A stretch of DNA of 64,000 nucleotides from Vermamoeba vermiformis (lineage: Eukaryota; Tubulinea; Echinamoebida), in NCBI GenBank assembly GCA_045837725.1, contig JBEWZL010000163.1, forward strand, positions 558,001 through 622,000. Direction: 5' to 3'. The notes beneath the pieces are model-generated. The model was given only the letters and a program-made list of their open reading frames with translations, searched no databases and had not been told where the DNA came from. The position numbers were made by a program, and so were the translations under genes. Below, in pieces: positions 1 to 11,501 of this stretch (position 1 is its first letter; every line of letters starts with the position of its first letter).

Positions 1-1
1 C

Positions 2-1060
2 AATTCCAAGTCAGAAGAAACCAGCGTAGATCGCGAAGCCAGACGTCAAAAGCGGATCGAGAATCTGAAAATGTTGAAAGAAATGAATTCGCGCACAGTA
101 TTTGTTGGTCGATTACCTCGAAATGCAAGACAAGAAGAAGTTAAAGCCTTATTTGAAGAATGTGGTAGCATCGAGTAAGTGAATTTTTTAGATCTCGCGA
201 TCCACCATGTTTGCAGCATTAGCACTCAGAACCCAACTCTCTCACATCGCTCATACATTAACCTATTGTTATAGGACCGTGTCTCTATTGAAATTCAGTG
301 ATACTGGTAAACCCACTGGTGCTGGCTTTGTGCGCTTTGTGGATGCAAGTTCAGTCGAGAAGGTAGGAAAAAAATCAAGCTTACATAATCCTAACATTGA
401 ATTAATACCATTACATCCTTTTATCAATGCCCAGTGTTCGTTTATACTAAGATATTACTCATACTAGGCCTTGGCAAAGAACGGAGTTAGTTTCAAGGGC
501 GCTAATATTACTGTAAATAAATCCGAACAAAAACCGCCCAGAGAACAAAAAGGCAAAAAGAGCAAATTCAACGACACGACTACCCTTTATATCGGTAAGT
601 ACTATATTCATAATCAATACTACGATATAGTGCAAGTGTCGCTAATATCTGATGACAGGCAATATCCCGTTTGAAGTTACTACACAAGCCTTACTTAAGA
701 GATTTAAACACTGTGGCACCGTGATGCGAATTGACATTCCTAAATTGAAAGCTAACGGAAAATCAAGAGGGTAAGCATTATTAAATCTACGGCAAACCTT
801 CGCGTGACGACATGTTTGACGCATAATTGCAACAATAGTAGCTAATATTAAAATACAGATTTGCTATGATTCAGTTCCAGGACCCGGCTGCAGTAGAAAA
901 GGCATTGAAATTGGACGGCAGTGACATTAGTGGCAGAAAAATTAAAGTCCGAACAGTCGAGAAGAAAGACCACCAACAAAACGACAACAAAAAGAAAAAG
1001 AAGACTGGTTCGTGGGAGAAATCTAAGAAGCGAAAATTGTCTACACCTGATGACGAATAA
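2..1060 (+). CDS. Two-RRM RNA-binding protein, 3' part (Nop12/RBM34- or nucleolin-like)
   Basis: The coding sequence is open at the window edge. Five exons (to 174, 275-363, 468-594, 659-770, 859-1060) join in frame through GT-AG introns. RRM1 begins with RTVFVGRLPRNARQEEV and contains a GAGFVRF RNP1-like motif. A basic linker follows, and RRM2 has TTLYIGNIPFEV (RNP2) and GKSRGFAMIQF (RNP1). The C-terminus is Lys-rich (KKKKK, KKRK) and ends at a TAA. Two RRMs joined by a basic linker with a basic tail are typical of nucleolar pre-rRNA factors such as Nop12/RBM34 and of nucleolin-type proteins. Nucleolar function is inferred from that layout only. The N-terminus lies outside the window. Confidence 0.85.
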
Positions 1061-1319
1061 TAATCTAACCCTCGTACTATAAAGCAAACTTTTTCTAACT
1101 GATCCTCGTTCTTGTAGCAAGATCTGCAGCAGAGCGATTGCTTCAGGAGTCTTAATGGCTTTTTTACAATCTGAATGGACGGTAATCTCACCTTATGTCG
1201 TATTTGATCACGAGATTTAAAAATGAACGTATCTTTATGTAACAAAGGTGTTGATTTGATGCGTACCCTCGTCGATCAAATCAAGTACAAAATTCGACTA
1301 CAAGCTCTGTGTGAATTGT

Positions 1320-2970
1320 TTAGCACGAGCCATTGACAACAGGAACACGTGTCGCTGAGTCGATGAGTGAAGGTGCCAAAGTACCACAGTCTTGATCGTT
1401 AAAGTACATGTCCCAACCAGGCACATCCGCGCCCGCCATTTCCTCAGTTACATGCTCAGCAGGACTTAACTGTCCTTGTGAGTGGAATGCGTAACTCTCG
1501 GCTTGAGAAGAATTCGTTTCATATTGCCCTTCAATCTCTTCAGTAGCGTCATGCACCCCACCGAGAAACATGTCAGTGACAGGAGACTGCTGGTCTTCGT
1601 ACATGTTGTACGAGGTGGTATAAAGGGGCGTCATGTAGGCACTGTACTCGTGTTGTGGCACTGTTGCGTATGAATGATAGGGGCCAGAGACGTACTGTGC
1701 AGCATTAAACTGAGGTCGGTACTGAGGTGCTGCATAGTAGTCTTGTCTTAAAGGCTGAAGCCTCGAAGCAAATCGAGGGTCATTGAGCAATGATGGATCC
1801 GCGATAAGCTCCTTAGCTTCAGACACGCTCATTCCACGAGCCTTCAATCCGTCTTGTAATGCTCCCAACAAGCGACCAGTGCATCTGAAGTACTGAGCTC
1901 GATTAGCGCCTTGGATCTCTTCAATATGGCCGCGCAACAGTTGATCAAACCATTCTTCGCCTTCGTACCGCTCTTTGCGGGCAGTTGGATCTGTCTGCGA
2001 AGCATGAACAATTTCGTTAGCTTGTTGAAAAGTAACGCCTTCTTTCACGCATCTAATCTTGCGAGGGCGCTTCTCCGTACTCTGAGAGTGATCGTTCAAA
2101 TCCGGTTTTTCGTCCTGATCTTGAGTCTCTTCTCTTTTCCGCTTTCTTGAGCCTGAGCTCGTCCTCTTGCCCTTCTCCATGAAGGCCTTGAATACTTCTT
2201 CTTGATCCAAGTCTTTGAAGGATTGGCTCTTGTCCTTTGGACCAATCTTGGCGCATCCAGTTTCCTTGTCAACTTCGAGACTGTAATATTGGCTGATATT
2301 GTATGGCAATAATCTCGTCATACGGTCTTTGATATCTTCAGCAGTGAGCTCTCTCTGCTTGCGTTCAAGCATTTCTTTTAAGGCTTCTTTCGGTACATTC
2401 GGATCGAGTTTTCTTCTTCCTTTGGTACTTTGCTTGCGCATGCAGGCCATTACAAACTTAATTGTAACGAATTCTTCGGTATTGAGATCAATAAACTCCC
2501 TATTAATAAACTGCATTAGTTCCCAATAATGATCATAAAGGAGATCAAACTATATTTTCAATTCTTGTAGGACTTACTTGACCTTATTAGGAACAAATAA
2601 CTGGCACAACTTCATTAAACGACCATTATCGTCCAGCATGTACTGAGGACAAGGTTTAAGACCACTTATGAACCAGATTTGGTTGTAGATGTCTTCAATT
2701 TTATCTTTGATGAGCTCCCAGTCAACACCAGCGACTACCTCGGCACAATATATGCTGCACATATCAAAGAGCGCCATAAAGAATTGAAGAAGTGCGACTG
2801 AGCCAGCATTGTAAGACGGGATCTTAATCGCATTCGGATCTGTCCTCCGAACGTTAGAGCGAAAAGAATACTTGCAATTTCATTATACACGTACCTTCAG
2901 TGTCTTGTTGGATGATATTATCATCTCCAGCATTCGGAAAGTACATATTATTCTCTGAAGGAAAGTCCAT
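1320..2970 (-). CDS. Unrecognised, probably nuclear protein with basic NLS-like stretch and Tyr/Gln-rich tail
   Basis: Three exons (2970 to about 2897, about 2840-2578, 2499-1320) join in frame. The start is the ATG at 2970 (MDFPSENNMYF). For the last exon the in-frame acceptor is the AG just before 2499, giving NKVKEFIDL. The N-terminal half is helical with no family I recognise (GVDWELIKDKIEDIYNQIW). The middle has basic clusters resembling a bipartite nuclear signal (KGKRTSSGSRKRKRE and KRPRKIRC). The C-terminal 150 residues are low-complexity and rich in Tyr, Gln, Pro and Ser. Those features fit a transcription or RNA-processing regulator, but that is a guess. It converges on the RRM gene with about 260 bp between stops. 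Confidence 0.7.
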
Positions 2971-3992
2971 GGATCCAGATCTTGCTTTGGTTTTGAGTTG
3001 TTGAGATGGTTTGTGGTCTATATGACACGATTCTATTTAAAAATGAAGCAGAACCTTATTTTTAAACCCGCGAACGAATCACAATCCAAACTAGGTATTC
3101 TTAGACAGACCGTGTCCGTGACCAACGAAATTTAGCTTCTTGCAAAGGGACATTGCTTGTCTGCGGACCAAGATATTTAACTCGTGAATTATTACCAGAA
3201 ATATCATTGCTAACGCCCGAAAGGACTGTCTAAGCGAGATTGACTTGTGGATTCCAGCTCAACTTCCTACTGACACTAGTCATTAATTAAATTAATATGC
3301 ATCTTCCATAGGTAGAAAGTGTGACAAATTACCTTCTACTGCTAACCCTCTGTTTTTTGTGACAACAAAATTCAAATCTGGATCATAATTTCCTTGGGCT
3401 TGAGCCAATAATTCGGCACTAATTTGAAAATTTTGTCTTAATTATCGCATTAAGTTGCCAGCCGGAAAGCGCTTGCGTTTAACAGTATCAATGGCTAACT
3501 AATCCAGCACGAGCCCTCTGCTGTCTGCGTGGTACCAACGGCACTACTGTATACAATCATTATGCTTCCATCATTGTAAATTGAATTGAAGTTTGTGTTG
3601 TTGATCTAAAGAAACTGCGAAAACAAAGATTTTTTTTGGTTGCTGCTTGTAAGCGCAATAACGACCAACAAGGCTTGAAATACGGCAAGTAGGTCACATT
3701 ACGACCATAATCTCGATAAGATATACAGACGAGCGTGAGCTTCGCTATCAAGAACTATTACAGTACAGATCTGAAAGCGAGTAGACAGCAACGTGTTTTT
3801 CTTTCAATGAGTTTATTTAGCTTTATATTTACAAGTAGAAAAATGACTCGCCGTCATGAGATCTATCATCACGAATTCAACTTTTCTTCTTTGTTTCATT
3901 GTTGAACCCGTGCTTGATTTTAGTCTCTCACAAATCGACGATATTAAAATTGTTTTAGACTTCTTTCCGAGTTTAAGAATATCATAATAATA
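2971..3992. other. Intergenic interval without a convincing gene
   Basis: About 1 kb between the start of the unrecognised nuclear gene and the stop of the phosphatase gene. Only short AT-rich open frames occur, with no splice-linked coding pattern and no tRNA. It presumably holds the promoter of the upstream minus-strand gene and the 3' end of the phosphatase transcript. Confidence 0.5.
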
Positions 3993-6900
3993 TTACAAAC
4001 GAACCACGATGACGGTCACGTTATCAGTGCACTTCGTTGACTTCAATGCGTTGCGCAGTAAAGTCGCTGCCATGTCTTCAGCGCTGTTCAGTTCGCGGAT
4101 CAACTCGTAGGCTGCATCACCGCTCAAAACGTCCCACAACTATAATAACACAAGTGCATTAGTAATCAATACTAACAATACTAGAAAGATGAATTTGGCA
4201 TCAAAAGAAAGTGAAAAAAAATGTCCGTGAAAAAATTATCTTTGGTACTTACGCCGTCCGAAGCAATGATCAAATGCGAGTCGTGCTTGTTAAGTTTGAT
4301 CGCGGGACTGACATAGGGCTCAGCAATCAGACCGCAGTTCATTTCTTTCGGGAAGTGATCGCCCAATGCTCGACTGACAGCCAAACCGTTCAGACGTGTT
4401 TGACCTGCCTCAAGTTTGATTCCTTGAGCCATAATTCGCTCTCGCTCTCGCGGGATCGTCGGTCGGTGGTCTTGTGTTAGTGCCATAGGCTCGCCATCGC
4501 GACTATATGAAAACCCATTAGTACCAATGAACTTGAATATTTCTAAGGGCGGATCTAGCTCTACTTACACTAAAAAGGCTGTAGAGTCACCCACGTTTGC
4601 GGCTTGGATATATCTATCGTTGCCAACCTTCCATATTAGTACAGTAGTAGATGTTGTGCTGTTTACAATAGTGCGATTAGTTTCCCGCCGAAAAATTGAA
4701 TGACCGTTACAGATCCGACTTACCCTTCATACTCGTATTTGGTGAGCTTTGAATCAACAGTTAAATATACATCTTTCCAAATATCTGAGTAATCTGTGGC
4801 ATCAGCTGGCTTTTTGCTAATAGCAGCGGCAAGTTCCTGAAAAAAAAATGTTTGGATCTGCGGTCGGATCGCGTGTTTTCGATAATGGTATGCCATTATT
4901 AATTGATATACATACCTTAGGCAAGTATTTCTTAGCACCTTCTGCGGCCTTCTTTCCAGCGTGACCATCAAAAACGGCGAAGAAAGCCTTGTTGTTGTCC
5001 TCCATGAACGGAACTTCGATGTGATTGATGTCTTCCATCGGGAACTCGTCTTTGTTGGCCTTCAGCGCCGTGCTAATTGTTGCCTTTTTGCGGCCTCTTC
5101 GCATACCAGCCTTATTTACATCAGCTTTACAAAAGAATTCGGTCACGAGAGTGTCGCGTGGCTCCTCGGCTGAGCTTTCAGCACCGCTATTTTCATCTTC
5201 GCTGGGGTCCTTGAAGTTGAGCAGATCTTGCAGGCTAATCTTCGCGGCCTCGCTAGACAACGAGGCTTGAAGTTCTTCAGCGTGAGGGATTGAAATAGAC
5301 TCGATCATCTCGGTGTCCTCTGTTGGTGCAACGGCATCCAGATCTTTCAATGAAGCAAGGAGATCGGCATTAAGATCGATGTTTGGCAGTTCAGTCTTGC
5401 CACCGCCGCTAATATCGAAGTTAAGTTGATCCAGGAGCTCATCTTTCTCACTTTTAGCGGTGGATGCACCCTCCAAAGCTAATAACATAATCCACGTTAG
5501 TCACGAGGGCATGACGAAATAAAAAATTAAGATTATGTTAGATACGGTTGGAAAATATTCGCGTAGATTCGATACGACCGATCAACGGAAATTTATCGAA
5601 AGATCTGCAACCGAATTTCAAGTAGAACTCTGGGCCGAAAAATTTTCCTTTCAACTTCGAGGTCCAAAGGTCACTTACCAGCTAATAGGTCCATAGCGTC
5701 AGTCTTAGGTTCTTGCGCGTTGATATCTTCGGGTTGCTCATCGAATCCGCCCAAGCTAGCGAGAAGTTGTTTCTTCAGATCGGTGACTTCAGTGTCTTCG
5801 CTCTTATATTGTTCAGTGTCAAGTTTCTTAGCCTCAGCGCGTGAGATGCTTCTTGGCTTCTTCTTTTGACGAGAATCAAGCTCTTGGTCAAGATCGAACT
5901 GCGAAAAAAGTTTGATCAGTTTATGAAATTTCATTACGGCTATTGAGATAGAATTGTGCAAGTGGATCCACTAACACACAACGAGTTTCGAGATAGATTG
6001 ACTTACATCTTGTCCAAAGGCCGTTCTAATATCAAAAGTTTCTTGAGGACCTCTCTTCTTGCCTCCCTTTGTGCGTCCCTATAACAATTATATAAGCACA
6101 TACCGCCATGACTACAATGCACGTGCACTTACCATGACCTTGCCTAACTGCTTAGTATTGATTTGCTTGAAAAGCTCTTCATCTTCCTCGTCCATCTTAT
6201 CGACTTTAGGCTCCTCAGCACGGGGTGCGCCAGGCTCGCTAGAAGTCTTGGGCGATTCAGGCTGCTTGAAAATGTCTTGCAAACGCGGGGACTTGGGCGT
6301 TTCCTTGACAGGCACGGTGGCATTAGGCGTGCTAGACGAAACTTCAATGATCGGCTTTTGTTGATCTGTCGATCGAGGTGACTTAGCAGGGCTTGTGCCT
6401 GATTGGTCGGTTGTTTCGCGCGGTGAAGTTGAGGTCAAGCCTGAGTCAGCCTTTGGCGTTAAAGTCTTGGGGCTGTCAGTGCGAGGAGAATTCTTCACTG
6501 GAGTGTGAGGAGATCCGCCAATGCGCGGCGATTGTTTGCCAGTGTTGGTAGTAACGGGAGGTGTGTTCATATTAATAGGATTTGATTGATTATGAGTTGC
6601 ATTGCCTTCAATCAATGACGCTGGTGAAAAAAAAGTGTAAATTGAATTGACACTTTCAAAAGTTACGTATTTAACGATAGTGTGGTTAGAGATTTGCTGT
6701 ATAATTGTGCGAATAAATAAATTTGTAAAATACGGCAATGTTCATTGAGATTTAGTTAATGAAGATTTTCCACCCGAAAAATATTAAATTCAATATAAAA
6801 CTGAATAGGCACCATAATTCGAAACTTTAGGGTGGTTCTTATTTGGTCACATCGCTATGTGAATAGAAAAATACGGATTGTAAATTGTTCCGTTAAGATC

Positions 6901-7619
6901 ATACCTTTCATCTGCTGTTCGGCAGCACGAGCCTGGAGTCTTTCCTCCAAAGTCTTTCTCTTCAATTCAAGTTCTTTACGTTGCTCGACCCATTTCTTGA
7001 TCTGGCTAACGTCATCGGTGCGAGGAGAAGAAGGTTTTCCAACTTCGTCGATAGCAGCCAGCACATTCGTGATTTGCGAGATTGCTTCACGTAATCGAAC
7101 TTTCATCGATTCTGTTGGGTATTGCGCCTTCCTTTCGATGAGAGTTCGCTCCAAGCTCTTGATTTTGACATTGAGCGTATCTATTGTGCGTTCAATGGGC
7201 GCAAAGTGCTGATCTACGAGTTCGCTATCGGTAAGAGGCTTTGTATTATCCTTTGCATCATTATTATTATTGTTGCTGATCTTAATCCTTCGCTGGTTAA
7301 TTCTTTTCATATCGTCAGAGACTTCCAAATCGTCAGTCTTTTTATTATTATTATTTTTCAAATCCGATGTTGAAAATTGCCTGCTGACCGGCTGCCTTCG
7401 TTGCCAAAAGAATATAAATAACACAACTACTTGTGATACAAATACAAGGAAAAATAAAATATCCTTTGTGAGAGAGCGTGCAGCGCTTGTCAGTTGGTCA
7501 TAGCTGGTTTCTGATCGGTGGTTGAAATCTGTCCGTTGTTGAGCTTGAACGCCAATATCCACCAAAATGCCAATGATACTGGCGTATATTATTATTGGTT
7601 GTTGTGCCAATAATTTCAT
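3993..7619 (-). CDS. Membrane-anchored coiled-coil PPM/PP2C-type Ser/Thr phosphatase
   Basis: Nine exons join in frame: 7619-6905, 6620-6133, 6078-6007, 5898-5679, 5478-4916, 4836-4724, 4658-4569, 4502-4253, 4139-3993. The N-terminus has a hydrophobic segment after MKLLAQQPIIIYAS and a second one (DILFFLVFVSQVVVLFIFFW), followed by Asn-rich linkers and a charged coiled coil (LNVKIKSLERTLIERKAQ). A long Ser/Pro/Thr-rich region with many SPR motifs comes next, then the PPM domain. That domain shows the family's metal and active-site motifs in order: AFFAVFDGHAG, ANVGDS, LAVSRALGD, ASDGLWDVLS and DNVTVIVV. All expected catalytic aspartates appear present. The SP-rich linker suggests regulation by proline-directed kinases, by inference. 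PPM domains are normally free or have short extensions, so this architecture is unusual. Confidence 0.88.
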
Positions 7620-8152
7620 ATAGCAGTGGCTGTTGTTCTAGAGCTATAAAGAATAATAATAGAACAACCGAATCGACCACTGATGCGTATCAAAGGACGA
7701 AGCTAGTTCGAAACAAACAATAGGTCAATAATAAGAATATTGTTGTCTCTCGGGTAGGCCTGGTTTACGAAGGATTTTTTCGGTCGTTTTTTTGGTTTTG
7801 AGGTTTGCCTCCCTGCCGAGATTATGACGCAATCTCGATTTAGCCACCTACCACAACTGAGCACACTCGCGCCATGTTTTTATAGAGTATGTGTAGCACT
7901 CTACGAAACGGGCTTTGGATTGCACCGTATTGAGTAAGCCAGATGCAGGATGCAGCATCCAGGATGACGCAACGTGTGTCCAGATGAAGTAATATTAATT
8001 TTAAAATTGTCAAATTATGTGTGCTGTCCCAAAGCAGATTTTGGAGAAATTTAGCACCAGATTGGGTTTTTTTGTGTCCACCCGTTTACGCCGATCAAGT
8101 ATGGAGCCCAAGAACTTGTCGACAATAATTTAAATGCGCCATTTAACTTTAT
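7620..8152. other. Intergenic region, promoter of the phosphatase gene
   Basis: This interval holds the 5' leader of the minus-strand phosphatase and the 3' flank of the next minus-strand gene. There are T-rich runs around 7780-7800 and a small GATGCAGGATGCAGCATCC-type self-complementary patch near 7941. No coding pattern is seen. Confidence 0.4.
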
Positions 8153-9559
8153 TTACATTAAGGCAGATGCCACAAGTCCAATCACCACCGCTGAGAGCGC
8201 AGATAAAGCGTGAGCGCTTGAGACCGTTGGAGCTTTTCCAGTCTCGCTTGGCACTTCAGGCAACATAACTTGCTTTGAGATCGAACAACCCTTGACATCG
8301 GTGACAGTAAGGACTGCATTCTTGCCGAACCCGCCTTTGAGGTTCTGCGTTTCAGTTGTCCAACTGTACACGTAAGATCCGTATCCACCACTTGCCTGAG
8401 CAGTAGGCCACGTACCATCCGTGCTAATCTCGACGGACAAATTCGCATCTGGTGCTTCTACTGCAGAGAGTTGGTGCGTTCTCTTGGTGCACGAAGCGTG
8501 GCGTTGATAAGTAAGCTCGTGCGTGCCGCTCGGAAGTGTGACATTGAACGGCGAGGTTTGAGGAGTGAAGCTAATGTTCGTGCCTTTGATCGACAGCTCG
8601 AAGCCATAGGTGCCTTCTACTTGCACGGTTGCTGGCGTGCTGCAGATATCGCTTTGGCTGCTCGTGAAAACAGCTCCACAAAGGTCCCAGTTTAGAATGC
8701 TTGGAAATTCTTCCAGATCCTGCGTGATGATTGCTGGCGTTGTTTCCAAATGCTTAGTAATGGCTAGTGCATCTTCTACAAATGCGCTTTGAGAAACAAT
8801 TGTCATGATTGAAGCGCTGGCACCGGCGGCGAGTTCGAAAGTGAATATCCAAGAAGGATTATCACTTGCAGTAACCATTTTGATAGAATTTGCGCTGATA
8901 GCACCGTCTTGATTGCCGAAGTTAGTTCCAACGGGCGGATCACTTTGTTCGTCGTCGTGGCTCACAAACGAGTACGTGGTTCTGTAAGCAAACGTCGTTG
9001 TACCATCTGACCCCAAGTTATTTTTGTATAGGATATTGACAGTGGTTGATTCGTTCGCATTATTGGTGACCTTGTCGACGACACGTGCCCAGTTAATGTC
9101 TGAAAAGAGTTAGATCGAGATCTATATTGCGACCAGATCAGGCGACTTACTAGGGTCTTGCGGGACCCAAAAATGGCGCGTTAAATGCAGATTGAACGTA
9201 GGGAAGTTGTACAGGTACCAAGCAGTGGAATTGTCGGCACCACAGTTGTAGTCAAGTCGCTGGAAACTTGGAGTCGTGCTGGAGGTATTGACGATGGGCA
9301 TTGCCCATAGAAAAGTATCAAATGCATCGTTGGAACCATCATCGAAGCCCTCGCCATTGAAGTCCCAAAGAACGTACGTCAGCGTAGAATTTTCGGGTTG
9401 ATTGAATCCGTTGAAAAAATTAAAGCCTTGTTGATCACAAAAAGTGACAGGTTCTTCTGGCACAACACCTGCTGCCCCACGTGGTTTTCTTGTTGAGGCC
9501 AGGCATGCGCTTATGGTCAGTACGAGAAGTACAAGCGAGAGTTGTTGAGCTCGTGTCAT
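8153..9559 (-). CDS. Secreted, probably GPI-anchored cell-surface protein of unknown family
   Basis: Two exons (9559-9151 and 9099-8153) join in frame through a GTAAGT/CAG intron. The N-terminus is a clear signal peptide (MTRAQQLSLVLLVLTISACLA). The ectodomain of about 400 residues has many N-glycosylation sequons (NSTL, NTSST, NDST-like, NESTT, NISF, NVTL) and scattered cysteines. A region near the C-terminus resembles a gliding-motility/PKD-like beta domain (ASGGYGSYVYSWTTETQ, VLTVTDVKGCS). The extreme C-terminus is small residues then a short hydrophobic stretch that ends at the stop (SALSAVVIGLVASALM), as in GPI-anchor signals. I do not recognise a named family. A role at the cell surface is inferred. 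Confidence 0.82.
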
Positions 9560-10025
9560 TTTCGAAGTTACTGAAAACGTCGCGCTTGTCGCTTAAATAG
9601 TTGATATAATTGGGGCACGGTGCCAGGGGTATCGAGATTAGTGCCCCATTCAATTCACTTGTGATTAAAGTTGGGGAAATCACATTGACGTATTTGGGTT
9701 GTCGTTCTGGCAATTAGATTCGCTAAGGAGTGTGTAACAACTGCTCGTGATAAGTCTACAGACTTTTGCAAGCTTAGGATCATAGTCCTGTTTTGCAGTC
9801 AGCTGGAGCAACGGAACTACTTGGAGCAGGCTTGATCTAACTAGTTAGTGCTATTTTCAAAGTCAAACAAATGCTGGGCACCACCTTTATGTAAATGAAG
9901 CCTCGTGGCTGTAAAAAAAAACTTCGGAACTTGAGAACCCTCTTTTTGCGTCCGATCGTTCATTATTTTGTATTTTTGTGCGATCGACAACACAAACACA
10001 AACTTCATATTATACAAATTTCAAT
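9560..10025. other. Divergent promoter region
   Basis: This 466-bp gap lies between the divergently transcribed surface-protein gene (minus) and the BRX1 gene (plus). No coding or RNA gene is visible. It presumably carries both promoters. Confidence 0.4.
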
Positions 10026-11167
10026 ATGTCTGACGAAGAATCAATCTCACAATCTGCCGAGAACGAGCAACGCGAGCAAGAGCTTGAGCAACGATTTCAG
10101 AAGATCCGCCAGTCATACAAGAATAAGCAAAGAGTGCTTATTTTATCTTCACGAGGCATCACTCATAGATACAGACATCTTATGAATGATATCGCTAGTC
10201 TCTTCCCTCACTGCAAAAAAGATGTGAAGTTGGATACGAAGGATAATCTCGCAGTGTTGAATGAATTGGCTGAATTAAAGAACTGCAATAGCTGCATGTT
10301 TTTTGAAGTCCGAAAGAAGCAAGATCTCTTCTTGTGGATGTCGAAAACACCGCAGGGACCTTCGATCAAGTTCCACGTTTTGAACGGTAAGCTAAAATAT
10401 TCAAATTAATATTGTGTAATATATTGGGCATTTAATTGTATTTTTTGGGCGTTAAATTAATTTGTTGGATTTGGATCGGATTTGAACTGATCGAGATTTG
10501 TTTTAGTTCATACCATGGACGAATTGAAATTCACTGGTAACTGCTTGAAGGGATCGCGGCCATTCCTTTCTTTCGACGCTCAATTCGATAGCACCCCACA
10601 CCACCGTCTTATGAAAGAAACTTTGAAACAGGTAACGCGATCGAGATCTGCATCCGTAAATCAAGCCCTTTTAGCTAATACATCCATTGTTAGATTTTCG
10701 GTACTCCCAAAGGACACCCTAAGAGCAAACCATTCATTGATCACGTTTTCTCTTTCTACATTCTCGACAACAAGATCTGGTTCAGAAACTTCCAAATTAG
10801 CGAAGAAAAAATCGAAGGACAAAAGAAACCTGAACGAGTATTAGTCGAAATTGGTCCCAGATTCGTTCTTAGCCCTATTAAAATTCTTTCTGGCGGATTC
10901 CAAGGCGTTCCTATTTACGAAAACGAACATTACGTTTCTCCTAATGCTGTAAGTATTTTATCGCCATAATACGATGCATATAGTTAAACTATACCACTGC
11001 TATCGAAGACAATTTATTAATCGATATTCTATTAGTTGCGTACAATCATCAGACAAAAGGCTTTGCGACGATTTGAAAAGAAACAACAAGCCACTGAAAT
11101 GCGCAAGATGAAGGACGAAGAGAATCAAGTCATGCCTGTTGACGAGTTCGAAGATGTATTTGCTTAA
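10026..11167 (+). CDS. BRX1: Ribosome biogenesis protein BRX1 (Brix domain)
   Basis: Four exons (10026-10386, 10507-10631, 10694-10948, 11036-11167) join in frame. The protein of about 290 residues is close to eukaryotic BRX1 along its length: RVLILSSRGITHRYRHLM, then KNCNSCMFFEVRKKQDLFLW, then TGNCLKGSRPFLSFD, FIDHVFSFYILDNKIWFRNFQI and VEIGPRFVL. These are the hallmark blocks of the Brix domain. BRX1 acts in the nucleolus in assembly of the large ribosomal subunit. The C-terminus is shorter than in animals and ends VDEFEDVFA. The basic tail is lysine-rich but lacks the long KRIYKRQRK type extension of human BRIX1. Confidence 0.95.
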
Positions 11168-11501
11168 ATATGAACAATACAATTAAAACAAATTTTAGAA
11201 AGTCGGCCGATCTGCCTTGTATTACTAATCTTGGTTCGTAGTTTGTAACGCTCTTGGTTTTTAAATATTACCGGTGAATGTCTTTCGTTTGTACTGCTGA
11301 AAATTGAATCAATTTCGCTGAAACTGCAGGAATTGCGCTAATTCTACGAGACTTGCTGGCAATACTGAGCCTTAATATTCAGTCCTTCAATGAGTATTGC
11401 TTGATATGTACAGGGGCGTTAATCAGCACCGCTTGAGGCAAAATTCAAATTCAAAGACAAGTTTGAGTATTTTACTGCAACGATTAATCGGAACGCCACA
11501 G

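Noticed and set aside
3560-3751. 63-codon minus-strand frame in the 3-4 kb gap
   Set aside because: No homology, no splice partners and atypical composition.
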